A DNA stretch of 11,959 nt from Desulfobacterales bacterium (lineage in GTDB: Bacteria; Desulfobacterota; Desulfobulbia; Desulfobulbales; Desulfocapsaceae): positions 1-11,959 of the forward strand of contig JABDPQ010000184.1 in assembly GCA_013042695.1 (NCBI GenBank), written 5' to 3'. Positions 1 to 6,919 of this stretch are shown one piece after another. The notes beneath the pieces are model-generated. The model did not search any database. It was not told where the DNA came from and was given only the letters and a program-made list of their open reading frames with translations. Each line of letters begins with the position of its first letter. The first letter of the stretch is position 1. Both the position numbers and the translations under genes were made by a program.

Positions 1-8
1 ATAAAGCA

Positions 9-1019
9 TTGTGTAAAATTCCAGCCAACACCCCGGTTCTCATTACTGGAGCAACAGGTTTTACGGGAATCGTACTGACGAGAAAACTCGTAGAATGCGG
101 GTTGAAGGTCAGTGCTGTTGCCAGGGAAAGTTCAAACTTAAATCCATTGAAAGATCTTGACATTTCCTGGTTTCGAGGAGATGTCTTCGATGAAAAGATC
201 ATGAAAGAAGCCTTGATTGGGCAGCAGTACGTCTTCCATGTTGCGGCCGCTTTCAGGGAGGCGAAAAGCACGGAAAAAGATTATTGGAATGTCCATGTCG
301 GATCAACTCAAATTATTGCAAAAGAGGTTATAAAAGATCCTGAATTTAAGAGATACATCCATATTTCCACCATTGGAGTGCATGGCCATATTGAAGACCC
401 ACCTGCTACGGAGGAGTACCGATTTGCTCCAGGTGACGGATATCAGAAAACAAAACTTCAGGCTGAAGAGTGGCTGGTCGATTTTGCCTCTAAGAATCAG
501 TTATCATATACAATTATCAGACCGGCGGCAATCTACGGACCTGGTGACAAGCGCTTGCTCAAATTATTCAAGATGGCATTAAAACCCTATTTTCCGCTTC
601 TTGGTAAGGGTAATTGCATGTACCACCTTGTTCATGTGGATGATTTAACCAACTCCTTCATCATTGCCGCCACTCATCCTGACGCTGAGGGAGAAACAAT
701 TATCTCGGGTGCGGAAGAACCAATCGCTATTGCAGGGATTGCCCGAATTGTGGCTAACCATTTTGGAAAAACAAGCAAAGTGATCAGATTGCCTATCGGG
801 CCGTTTTTCCTGCTTGCCGATATATGTGAATTGCTCTGCAAACCACTGAAAATAGAGCCACCCATTTACAGGCGAAGGGTCGCGTTTTATTCGAAAGATC
901 GACATTTTTATATATCAAAAATGAAAAATGTATTGGGATATTCGCCAAGACACTCAAACAATGATGGCATAATTGAAACGGCTGAATGGTATGTCGAACA
1001 AGGGTGGTTGATAAAATGA
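9..1019 (+). CDS. NAD(P)-dependent epimerase/dehydratase family protein (extended SDR), 5' end uncertain
   Basis: This is an extended short-chain dehydrogenase/reductase of the sugar epimerase/dehydratase type, about 336 residues. Seen: a Rossmann dinucleotide-binding motif GATGFTG at residues 14-20, an HVAAAF segment near 77-82, a serine in HISTIG at about 120, the catalytic pair Y145-x3-K149 (YQKTK), and RPAAIYGPGD at 171-180. This order is typical of nucleotide-sugar epimerases and of related 3-beta-HSD-like reductases, so the exact substrate cannot be read. The TTG at 9 has only eight bases before it and no visible ribosome site. The frame is open to the left edge, so the true start may lie outside the window. 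The neighbours (pyruvyl transferase, acyltransferases) favour a role in making a sugar for a surface glycan; that is inference. Confidence 0.88.
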   Translation: MCKIPANTPVLITGATGFTGIVLTRKLVECGLKVSAVARESSNLNPLKDLDISWFRGDVFDEKIMKEALIGQQYVFHVAAAFREAKSTEKDYWNVHVGSTQIIAKEVIKDPEFKRYIHISTIGVHGHIEDPPATEEYRFAPGDGYQKTKLQAEEWLVDFASKNQLSYTIIRPAAIYGPGDKRLLKLFKMALKPYFPLLGKGNCMYHLVHVDDLTNSFIIAATHPDAEGETIISGAEEPIAIAGIARIVANHFGKTSKVIRLPIGPFFLLADICELLCKPLKIEPPIYRRRVAFYSKDRHFYISKMKNVLGYSPRHSNNDGIIETAEWYVEQGWLIK

Positions 1020-1270
1020 AAACTGTGACTCTGACGATGTTCTCATCACCCCCAGAATTAAGCCACAGTCTTATAAGGCCAGGCACGGCATGATACCATG
1101 CATCATTTAAAGAGGTAAAAGAAATCATGCTTGGTACTAAAAAGAGGCTTTCGCGTGGCACCTGATCAGTTTATTTAACCTATGTTGCTATTAATTCAGC
1201 GTCTATTATCCAGCATTAATTTACCTTGGTTGAGAATCATGCTAAGCACACAAAAGTTTATGAGGTTTTC
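1020..1270. other. Intergenic region, 251 bases, no convincing gene
   Basis: This is the longest gap in the window. It holds scattered inverted repeats: ACTGTG at 1022-1027 with CACAGT at 1064-1069, and GCATGAT at 1088-1094 with ATCATGC at 1124-1130. Neither is followed by a T-run that would make a classical terminator. No open frame here has both a ribosome site and coding character. It probably contains the leader and promoter of the pyruvyl transferase gene, but I could not pick out a convincing -35/-10 pair. The size of the gap suggests that the next gene is transcribed separately from the epimerase gene. Confidence 0.5.
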
Positions 1271-2446
1271 ATGAAGAGTATTACCATTTTAGGTAACAAT
1301 TCCGGCCGTAATGCCGGTGATAACGCTATCTTGGGTAACTTGTTGGATGACTTTGCATTAAAGCGCTCTGACATTGAGTTTAAAATCCCGACTTTGAGCA
1401 CTAATTTTGTGAAAAAGAGTTTTGGACATCATTTAGTTAAGCCTATTGGTCTTATGCCGTGGAATCTGGCATTGAAGAATCTTGGTTGGCCACTTTTTCG
1501 TGCCATGACCGATACCAAAATGGTATTAATTACCGACAATATTTTGTTCGATCGTAAATTCCATAATCCGTTTGTCAACAACTTGAAATCCATAGCTCTT
1601 TTTGCGCCATTTTGTAAAAAAAAGAAGATTCCCATTGTCTTCTATAATTCATCCATTGGGCCCATTGATCATGAAGTGGGCAGAGTCGCCCTGCAGAAAG
1701 TGCTTGATGTCTCACCGCTGGTCATTACCAGGGACGAACAGACAAAGAAACTAATCGAGGACAATAACCTCAGCCATCCTGAGATTGTTATTCATGCAGA
1801 TTGTGCTTTGAATACCCAAGTACCTTCCCCTCAGCGCCTTAACGAGATAATTGCCAAGGAATCTCTTTTTTCTAATACCAAAGGAACAATTGGATTTAAT
1901 GTTAATGCATACATTGATAATTGGAGTGAGACAGGGACATTAAATCGAGAAAATTTTTGTGCTGTTATTGCTGGAACAGCCGATGACCTGATCGAAAAGC
2001 TCGATGTCGATATTTTGTTCACCGTCAGCCAAATTATGGATATGAAGGTGACTCTGGAATGTGTTCAGCAGAGCCGCTATCAGTCACGAATAAAAGTCGT
2101 GGGCAATTGCGATTACACCTATCAGGAATTAACTGGTTTGTTAAGTAAAGTTGATGTTCATGCCGGTTTGCGCACTCATACCCTGATTTTTTGTTCCGCT
2201 GTTGGTACACCAGCAATTTCAATTAATGCGTATCCAAAGAGCGCCGGATTTTTAAAAACAATCGGCATGGGCGACTGGGCCATAGATTTTGCAGATTTAT
2301 CCATAGAAAACCTGTCAACCATTATGACGAAGTGCTGGGAAGAACGTCATAGTTTAGCTAAAAATATGGCACCTGTTGTTGAACTCGAAAAGAAAAAATC
2401 ACGTGATAGTGTAGATATGGTAAGTAAAATTCTTGACTCATTATAA
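1271..2446 (+). CDS. Polysaccharide pyruvyl transferase family protein
   Basis: This is a 391-residue member of the polysaccharide pyruvyl transferase family (PS_pyruv_trans, CsaB/WcaK-like). These enzymes move pyruvate from phosphoenolpyruvate onto sugars of surface polymers as a ketal. Seen: the N-terminal hallmark ILGNNSGRNAGDNAIL at about residues 5-20, and the C-terminal signature HAGLRTHTLIFCSAVGTP followed by a YPKSAGF segment, matching the family's conserved R-x-H region. I chose the ATG at 1271 because TGAGG at 1261-1265 sits five bases upstream. An in-frame TTG at 1226 would add 15 residues that do not resemble the family. There is no signal peptide or membrane segment, so it is probably cytoplasmic. 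Its glycan neighbours support a role in polymer decoration; the actual acceptor sugar is unknown. Confidence 0.85.
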   Translation: MKSITILGNNSGRNAGDNAILGNLLDDFALKRSDIEFKIPTLSTNFVKKSFGHHLVKPIGLMPWNLALKNLGWPLFRAMTDTKMVLITDNILFDRKFHNPFVNNLKSIALFAPFCKKKKIPIVFYNSSIGPIDHEVGRVALQKVLDVSPLVITRDEQTKKLIEDNNLSHPEIVIHADCALNTQVPSPQRLNEIIAKESLFSNTKGTIGFNVNAYIDNWSETGTLNRENFCAVIAGTADDLIEKLDVDILFTVSQIMDMKVTLECVQQSRYQSRIKVVGNCDYTYQELTGLLSKVDVHAGLRTHTLIFCSAVGTPAISINAYPKSAGFLKTIGMGDWAIDFADLSIENLSTIMTKCWEERHSLAKNMAPVVELEKKKSRDSVDMVSKILDSL

Positions 2447-2505
2447 CCACTCATAATGAAAGCTGAACAGATGGTTCGGAGATTTATTAATAAAAAATAC
2501 TAGTC

Positions 2506-2577
2506 ATGTCAATGCCGTCAGAAATAAAGGACATATCTAAATTGATTATTTATCCTCTTTTGCAAATAAACGGATGA
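2506..2577 (+). CDS. Possible 23-codon leader ORF overlapping the flippase start
   Basis: An ATG at 2506 opens a 23-residue frame (MSMPSEIKDISK...) whose TGA overlaps the ATG of the next gene as ATGA at 2574-2577. The flippase gene itself has no clear ribosome site, so translation of this short frame could supply ribosomes by coupling. Against it: there is no good ribosome site before 2506, and a frame this short can occur by chance. I recognise no family. It is listed as a possibility only. Confidence 0.15.
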   Translation: MSMPSEIKDISKLIIYPLLQING

Positions 2578-3656
2578 AAAAAAAAATATCTAGGCGGACT
2601 ATATTTGCAAAGGTAATAATCAGTGGTTGTTTTTTCTGGATATTATTCTCCTTTGTTCAAACCGATCAGTTTCTAAAAGTTGCTTCGCGTATCAATTGGT
2701 TCTATCTTACATTCTCTTTTATACTCATTCCCGTCATGTTGATTGTCAGTAGTTTGAAGTGGAAAATGATTCTTGATCTGCACGAGAAAAAAATTCCATT
2801 TTTCCAATTAATCAGGATATATTTGATAGGTTATTTTTTTTCAAATTTGTTGCCTTCTACTGTTGGTGGGGATGTCGTTCGATCATATTACAGTGGGAAA
2901 ATAATCAACAACCAATCTTTTTCAGCCATTGCTATCTTTATCGAACGATTCTCAGGTATTTTTATCCTTCTTTTTTTAGTTGTTATCTCGCCGTTGTTAA
3001 ACCTTGATCTCTACAAAAGTCCTTATATTTATATCCCGAGCATTGTTTCAATCGTCCTGATCCTTATAACCTTTTGGATATGGAGGGCACAACAACCTTT
3101 GGAGCTGCTCCATCAACTTGCCCGAGTAATCTTCTCCTTTTTGTATAAATCAGCTTCTCTTCCAGGTCTTACAGGGTTTACATCGATTATCAAGGTATTG
3201 GAAAAATTATATCAGAATATCTACCGGCGGACGGAAAAGCTCCATAATGAACTGAAAACTTCTGTTAATACCATCAAACAAGACAGGTCTCTTTTATTTA
3301 AAATCATCTCTATAACGATTCTTTTTTATCTGTTTACCTGGCTCAATGTCTATGTGGCTTTCATGGCGTTTGGTATCAAACCAGGATTTCTCAGTACCTG
3401 CGCTCTTGTCCCGACGGCCCTGTTTATGGCTCAGGTGCCAGTGACTATCTTGGGTAATATGGGATTCTTTGAATCAGTTTTTGTTTTATATTTTCTGTTA
3501 ATTGGTATACCCGGAGCTGAAACATTGGCCATGGGTTTATTGCTTCGACTTAAAATGCTAACTATTGGTGGCGTAGGTTACCTGGTGTATCTGTCATACA
3601 GCCATGAAAAGTATATAGGAGAAGAAATTGATCAATTTGATCGATCCGTCCAGTAA
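2574..3656 (+). CDS. Lysylphosphatidylglycerol synthase TM-domain (UPF0104/flippase-like) membrane protein
   Basis: This is a 360-residue integral membrane protein of the LPG synthase transmembrane family (MprF N-terminal-like, also called UPF0104). Members act as, or resemble, lipid flippases and are common in glycolipid and exopolysaccharide clusters. Seen: hydrophobic segments near residues 11-27, 42-60, 78-95, 117-140, 151-170, 240-263, 273-292, 300-312 and 318-342; the family hallmark NLLPSTVGGD at 91-100; ERFSG at 124-128; and the late motif PVTILGNMGFFE at about 289-300. The soluble aminoacyl-transferase domain of full MprF is absent, as is usual for stand-alone members. The ATG has only a weak upstream purine stretch. 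Among these neighbours, a role in handling a lipid-linked sugar is plausible but not shown by the sequence. Confidence 0.85.
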   Translation: MKKKISRRTIFAKVIISGCFFWILFSFVQTDQFLKVASRINWFYLTFSFILIPVMLIVSSLKWKMILDLHEKKIPFFQLIRIYLIGYFFSNLLPSTVGGDVVRSYYSGKIINNQSFSAIAIFIERFSGIFILLFLVVISPLLNLDLYKSPYIYIPSIVSIVLILITFWIWRAQQPLELLHQLARVIFSFLYKSASLPGLTGFTSIIKVLEKLYQNIYRRTEKLHNELKTSVNTIKQDRSLLFKIISITILFYLFTWLNVYVAFMAFGIKPGFLSTCALVPTALFMAQVPVTILGNMGFFESVFVLYFLLIGIPGAETLAMGLLLRLKMLTIGGVGYLVYLSYSHEKYIGEEIDQFDRSVQ

Positions 3657-3744
3657 AGAAATCTGGTATCGGATTAATGTAGGTGACCAGGGTCCAAAAT
3701 TGGCAAAAGAAAATCTTAAAGCTCTTTTTGTCATTGACACTTAA
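3628..3744 (+). CDS. Possible 38-codon overlapping small ORF
   Basis: In the +1 frame relative to the flippase gene, AGGAG at 3617-3621 is followed six bases later by a TTG at 3628. The frame then stays open through the gap to TAA at 3742-3744, giving 38 residues that include the stretch EIWYRINVGDQGPK and end in LKALFVIDT. The ribosome site and spacing are better than those of several accepted genes here, and the peptide is mixed and protein-like. I recognise no family. The WYRINVG portion loosely recalls the start of SPOR-type repeats, but this is too short to claim. It could also be a remnant of a decayed gene or chance. Confidence 0.25.
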   Translation: MINLIDPSSKEIWYRINVGDQGPKLAKENLKALFVIDT

Positions 3745-3758
3745 ATTTCCTCAACCTG

Positions 3759-4505
3759 ATGCATAGAACTATGCCTGAAAAAATTACAGGAGCCATTCAA
3801 GAACAACTTGCACAACCAGGGAGTTCTTTTAGAAAATACCAACAATCGGTGGTTGGTAACACGAGGTTCATTGATCTAATGTTGTATGAGGTTATTAACC
3901 TCGTTTGTATGTCATTGCCGTCATTACCTAAAAGGTTCGGGTACCGTTGGCGTCGAATTGGCTTGTCGATAATCTCTGATCACATAGGTGAAAATGTACA
4001 GATAGGGCCTAACAACTCATTTTTACAGCCTAAAAAATTACATTTGAAAGATAATGTAGAGACAGGAAATGATGTAACTTTTGGTATAAAAATAACAGGT
4101 GGCGGTATTATTCTAAGAGAAAATGTTACTATTGGCGATAACACAATTTTTAATTGTTCCGGTGGCACAATTACCATAGGAAGAGGAACAAAGATCCAAA
4201 ACGATTGTCGTCTGGGGTCTTTAAAAGGGCTTACGGTCGGAGCTTTTTGTACAATCGGCCAGCACACTTGCATTTCTGGAGCCGGGCACACTTTCTCGGA
4301 TCTGAATCGACCGATAATAAATCAACCTTTGGTTTCCAAGGGGCACACAGTAATTCAAGACGGCGTTGAAATTGGGGAGAGGGTTACTATTTTAGATGGA
4401 ATTTTTATTGGCAGTAAAAGTAAGATAGTCAATGATTCATTGGTGATAAAAGATATTCCTCCTGAATCTCAAGTATCCGGCATTCCCGCCAGAAGCTGTT
4501 TCTAA
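3759..4505 (+). CDS. Hexapeptide-repeat acyltransferase (LbetaH fold)
   Basis: This is a 248-residue acyltransferase of the left-handed beta-helix class (maltose/galactoside O-acetyltransferase and serine acetyltransferase relatives). It probably moves an acetyl group from acetyl-CoA to a sugar hydroxyl. Seen: after a 75-residue N-terminal part come successive hexapeptide turns (HIGENVQIG, ENVTIGDNT, GGTITIGRGTKI, LTVGAFCTIGQHTCI) from about 76 to 173. Next is GAGHTF with H177 as the likely catalytic histidine, then further turns (VEIGERVTILDGIFIG) and the usual closing segment PPESQVSGIPAR. The ribosome site is weak at ATG 3759; an in-frame ATG at 3771 is also possible. It sits 15 bases before a second acyltransferase gene, so the two are probably co-transcribed. 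The substrate is unknown. Confidence 0.82.
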   Translation: MHRTMPEKITGAIQEQLAQPGSSFRKYQQSVVGNTRFIDLMLYEVINLVCMSLPSLPKRFGYRWRRIGLSIISDHIGENVQIGPNNSFLQPKKLHLKDNVETGNDVTFGIKITGGGIILRENVTIGDNTIFNCSGGTITIGRGTKIQNDCRLGSLKGLTVGAFCTIGQHTCISGAGHTFSDLNRPIINQPLVSKGHTVIQDGVEIGERVTILDGIFIGSKSKIVNDSLVIKDIPPESQVSGIPARSCF

Positions 4506-4520
4506 AAGAGTATTGAGAAA

Positions 4521-5153
4521 ATGCAGCATTATTATTACAGCTTTCTGCGTTGGTGTCCGGGCGCTCTTGGCTTGTTGCTAAGGCAAAAACTCTATCCGCG
4601 TCTCTTCGGTAAATGTGGACACAGTGTATTGTTTGGCCGCTTTGTAGATCTTGTCCACCCGCAAAGAATCAGTCTAGGTGACCGAGTCATTGTTAGTGAT
4701 AATGTCATATTGGATGCGAGCGGTTACCAAGGAGCTAACCATACGATTCTTATTGATCACGATGTGTTTATTGGCAAGGCAACACATTTGTATGCGAGGC
4801 AAAATGCAATCATAGTAAAATCTGGGGCCAATATAGGAAGTAGCTGTAATATTGTAGCCAATTTGCCACTAACGATCGACAAAAACGTTCTCCTCGCAGC
4901 TTACTGTAATATCGGCGGAGATCAAGTCAACACGGGTCATCTTATGGCAAAAAACGAACTACACCCTATCTGTGATGCTGGAACAGTGGTGGAAGAAGGT
5001 TGTTGGCTTGGCGTAAGGGTTGAATTGAAGTCGGGGGCTCATGTACACAAAGAATCAATAGTAGGGGCTCACGCTATTGTTACAGGAGAAATACCTGCGT
5101 GGGCTATTGCCATAGGACGGCCTGCCAAAATAATTCGTTTCAGAAATATTTAG
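4521..5153 (+). CDS. Hexapeptide-repeat acyltransferase, second copy class
   Basis: This is a 210-residue left-handed beta-helix acyltransferase. Seen: an N-terminal LGLLLRQKLYPRLFGKCG segment (residues 16-33) that is common in glycan-cluster acyltransferases; hexapeptide turns from about 38 to 130 (RISLGDRVIVSDNVIL, TILIDHDVFIG, IIVKSGANIGSSC, LTIDKNVLLAAYCNIGG); a short loop containing HLMAKNELHP; closing turns (GTVVEEGCWLGVRVELKSGAHV); and the terminal IPAWAIAIGRPAKIIR. Its pattern differs from the gene before it, so the pair does not look like a recent duplication and probably acylates different positions or substrates. The spacing of 15 bases suggests one transcript. The upstream ribosome site (GAG within TTGAGAAA) is weak and close. 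Confidence 0.82.
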   Translation: MQHYYYSFLRWCPGALGLLLRQKLYPRLFGKCGHSVLFGRFVDLVHPQRISLGDRVIVSDNVILDASGYQGANHTILIDHDVFIGKATHLYARQNAIIVKSGANIGSSCNIVANLPLTIDKNVLLAAYCNIGGDQVNTGHLMAKNELHPICDAGTVVEEGCWLGVRVELKSGAHVHKESIVGAHAIVTGEIPAWAIAIGRPAKIIRFRNI

Positions 5154-5275
5154 GAAGATATTTTTCGTTGAGGTATCACAACAAAGAGTTTCTTGGAGTT
5201 AAAATAGAGCATCATAAATCCTAGCTAATACCAGAAAATTCTGCAAAGAATTCAAACGGAGAAGAAACCCAAAAC

Positions 5276-5788
5276 ATGAAACAATTACTTTTGATACGCC
5301 ATGCCAAATCCAGCTGGGCCAACCCTGATCTTGCTGATTTTGACCGCCCCTTGAACAAAAGGGGTAAGCGTGATGCCCCTTATATGGGAAAGCTTTTGGC
5401 AGCACAGGGAATTTCCCCTGAATTGATTATTACCAGCCCTGCAAAGCGAGCAAAAAGAACAGCAAAAACAATTGCGGCAAAAATAGGCTACGATGAAGGC
5501 TCTATTATTTATCGAGAAGATATCTACATGTCCGGTCTTAGCGGACTCTTAAAAGCAATTGCCTCCACTGACAATTCGATTAATTCTCTCGCTCTTGTCG
5601 GACATAACTATGCTATAACTGAGTTGGCAGAATGGCTCACTGGCAAAGTTATCGGTAATATCCCTACCTGTGGTATTGTCTCTATCGAGTTCAGAGTCCC
5701 GAGCTGGAAAAAAATCATAGAACATAGCGGAAGATTGATCTTCTTTGATTACCCGAAGCTGCATACTGTTCGGAGTAAAGGTGAATGA
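5276..5788 (+). CDS. SixA-like histidine phosphatase family protein
   Basis: This is a 170-residue branch-2 histidine phosphatase of the SixA type. Seen: the N-terminal catalytic motif LLLIRHAKSSW with R8 and H9, followed by DRPLNKRGKRDAP, which is characteristic of SixA-like proteins; SPAKRAKRTA with a phosphate-binding arginine at about 58; and the second catalytic histidine H110 in LVGHN. In E. coli, SixA dephosphorylates a phosphohistidine domain protein; here the substrate is unknown and no phosphorelay gene is present. GGAGAAG at about 5258-5264 precedes the ATG by 11 bases. The stop overlaps the next gene's start (ATGA at 5785-5788), which implies translational coupling with the MFS protein. 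There is no signal peptide, so it is probably cytoplasmic. Confidence 0.88.
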   Translation: MKQLLLIRHAKSSWANPDLADFDRPLNKRGKRDAPYMGKLLAAQGISPELIITSPAKRAKRTAKTIAAKIGYDEGSIIYREDIYMSGLSGLLKAIASTDNSINSLALVGHNYAITELAEWLTGKVIGNIPTCGIVSIEFRVPSWKKIIEHSGRLIFFDYPKLHTVRSKGE

Positions 5789-6450
5789 GCTCAGAATCAG
5801 CTGCGTTACAAGCTGAGGTACCGCCCTTTCGAAGCGTTTTACCTGGCTTAATGATTCTAAGCGTTATTTTCCTTTTTAATTTTGTTTCTCGGGTCATTAT
5901 TGCACCACACTTACCGGAAATTGAACAGGACTTCGGCTTGAGCCATAATTCCTCCGGATCTTTTTTTTTATTTAGTACTTCGGGTTATTTCTTTTCTATT
6001 ATCTGCTCCGGATTCGTCTCATCACGTTTGTCGCATAAAAGAACTATTGTTTTATCTTCCATTGCCAGCGGCTTTATACTCTGTTTATTATCATTTAGTT
6101 CATCGCTGATTCAGATTCGTTGGGGGCTGTTCTGCCTCGGATTGAGTGCTGGGCTTTATCTGCCTTCGGGTCTTGCCACGATTACAAAGGTATTACCGCC
6201 CACATGGTCGTCCAGGGGCATGTCACTACATGAGTTTGCCCCTAATGTCGCCATCTCTCTTTGTATTCCAGTAGCATTTTTGATTAGTGGCGGCTCTATT
6301 TCTGCCTTTATTGTTTTGATTGGCGATCATTATTATCTTGGAGTCGGTATTATCATCAGTGGGGTGTTAATGAGTTTTTCCGGGTTTCTGGCTATTGTCT
6401 ATCAGGTGAGATCACAGAGTAAGAGTGTTTATATTATTTCAAAATCGTGA
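5785..6450 (+). CDS. MFS transporter-like protein, N-terminal half only (possibly truncated)
   Basis: This is a 221-residue membrane protein resembling the first half of a major facilitator superfamily transporter. Seen: hydrophobic segments at about 19-41, 52-74, 86-104, 108-131, 152-173 and 180-206; an acidic loop APHLPEIEQDFGLS after segment 1; and a loop with SSRLSHKRTIV between segments 2 and 3, in the place of the usual basic GxxaDrxG-type motif but with its key glycine and aspartate altered. HEFAPNVAIS before segment 5 is also MFS-like. A normal member has about 400 residues and 12 segments. This one stops after six, and no C-terminal half follows in any frame within the 125-base gap. 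It may be a pseudogene from a deletion, or a half-size protein. The ATGA overlap with the phosphatase gene shows that its start is intact. Confidence 0.7.
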   Translation: MSSESAALQAEVPPFRSVLPGLMILSVIFLFNFVSRVIIAPHLPEIEQDFGLSHNSSGSFFLFSTSGYFFSIICSGFVSSRLSHKRTIVLSSIASGFILCLLSFSSSLIQIRWGLFCLGLSAGLYLPSGLATITKVLPPTWSSRGMSLHEFAPNVAISLCIPVAFLISGGSISAFIVLIGDHYYLGVGIIISGVLMSFSGFLAIVYQVRSQSKSVYIISKS

Positions 6451-6536
6451 ATTTCTACAGCCTATAATGGAAGAAAGATAAGTTACAAGAGTAATACGAT
6501 AAATAACCGACATTTCATATAAAAGATGAAAAATCG

Positions 6537-6583
6537 AGCTACACGCTACTTTTTCTTAAAAGTATTTAGGTAGCGGTGTATCT
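6537..6583 (+). promoter_or_regulatory. Predicted hairpin sequestering the GTG start of the cysteine protein
   Basis: TACACGCTAC at 6540-6549 pairs with GTAGCGGTGTA at 6570-6580, giving ten pairs with one bulged G, plus two more outer pairs (6537-6538 with 6582-6583) across a mismatch. The loop is A/T-rich. The 3' arm contains the GTG at 6576 and touches the AGG at 6568-6570, so the fold would hide both. On the opposite strand the stem would be followed by a T-rich stretch, so it could instead serve as a terminator there, but no minus-strand gene needs one. Confidence 0.4.
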
Positions 6584-6821
6584 GCGTAACCGATTAATAG
6601 ATATGGACAAGTCGACACCATCAATGCCTGTTTGTCTAAAATGCATGAGTTATTTTATTACCTACGATGCTGCAAAGCCATACGGTTGTCGGGCACTTGG
6701 GTTTAAAAGCCGTCAAAACCCGGCACGTGTCGTCTATGAATCTTCCGGTATTCATTGCCAGCTGTATCGTCCAAAGGAAAAACCTCGGGCAGGTGGCGAT
6801 AAAGGCCCGATTATTTCCTAA
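6576..6821 (+). CDS. Small four-cysteine conserved-looking protein
   Basis: This is an 81-residue protein from the GTG at 6576, or 72 residues from the ATG at 6603. Seen: a compact core with VCLKC, then YFITYDAAKPYGCRALGFKS and SSGIHCQLY, giving four cysteines in a C-x2-C ... C ... C layout that could bind zinc or an iron-sulfur cluster. The spacing of aromatic, glycine and cysteine residues looks conserved rather than random, and I have the impression of similar small proteins in other bacteria, but I cannot name the family or a function. The GTG has AGG five bases upstream, which favours it; the ATG has no ribosome site. It stands alone between the short MFS gene and avtA. The GTG lies in a predicted hairpin. 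Confidence 0.6.
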   Translation: MYLRNRLIDMDKSTPSMPVCLKCMSYFITYDAAKPYGCRALGFKSRQNPARVVYESSGIHCQLYRPKEKPRAGGDKGPIIS

Positions 6822-6827
6822 ATATGA

Positions 6828-6866
6828 ATGTATTGCATCAAGAGCATCGTGGCGGATGTAATGCAT
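6828..6866 (+). other. Predicted 12-bp hairpin between the small cysteine gene and avtA
   Basis: ATGTATTGCATC at 6828-6839 can pair with GATGTAATGCAT at 6855-6866 over 12 positions (ten Watson-Crick, two G-U) around a 15-base loop. It starts six bases after the small gene's stop. No T-run follows on the + strand, so it is not a standard intrinsic terminator. It may be a 3' mRNA-stabilising stem or part of the avtA leader. Confidence 0.35.
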
Positions 6867-6880
6867 GAAAAACCGCTATA

Positions 6881-6886
6881 TATAAT
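6881..6886 (+). promoter_or_regulatory. avtA: Possible -10 element for avtA
   Basis: A perfect TATAAT sits in an AT-rich stretch about 33 bases before the avtA GTG start. No recognisable -35 hexamer lies 16-18 bases upstream, so this is a weak call. A start site near 6893 would give a leader of roughly 27 bases. Confidence 0.25.
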
Positions 6887-6919
6887 AAAGACAATAACCT
6901 TTAATCAACCGATACTATT

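Noticed and set aside
793..1161. Minus-strand open frame of 122 codons across the epimerase 3' end and the following gap
   Set aside because: Two thirds of it is antisense to a well-supported gene, it shows no recognisable motif, and no convincing ribosome site precedes it.
1226..1270. TTG at 1226 as start of the pyruvyl transferase
   Set aside because: The added 15 residues do not fit the family, and the ATG at 1271 has its own ribosome site and begins right at the conserved N-terminal strand.
3980..4291. Minus-strand frame of 103 codons inside the first acyltransferase gene
   Set aside because: Antisense to repeated hexapeptide codons; its regular proline/valine pattern is a mirror of the beta-helix repeats.
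6451..6575. Remnant of the missing MFS C-terminal half
   Set aside because: All three forward frames are soon closed or encode polar residues with no membrane segment.
6540..6580. Intrinsic terminator for the MFS gene
   Set aside because: The stem is strong but no T-run follows on the + strand, and its 3' arm covers the next gene's start codon.
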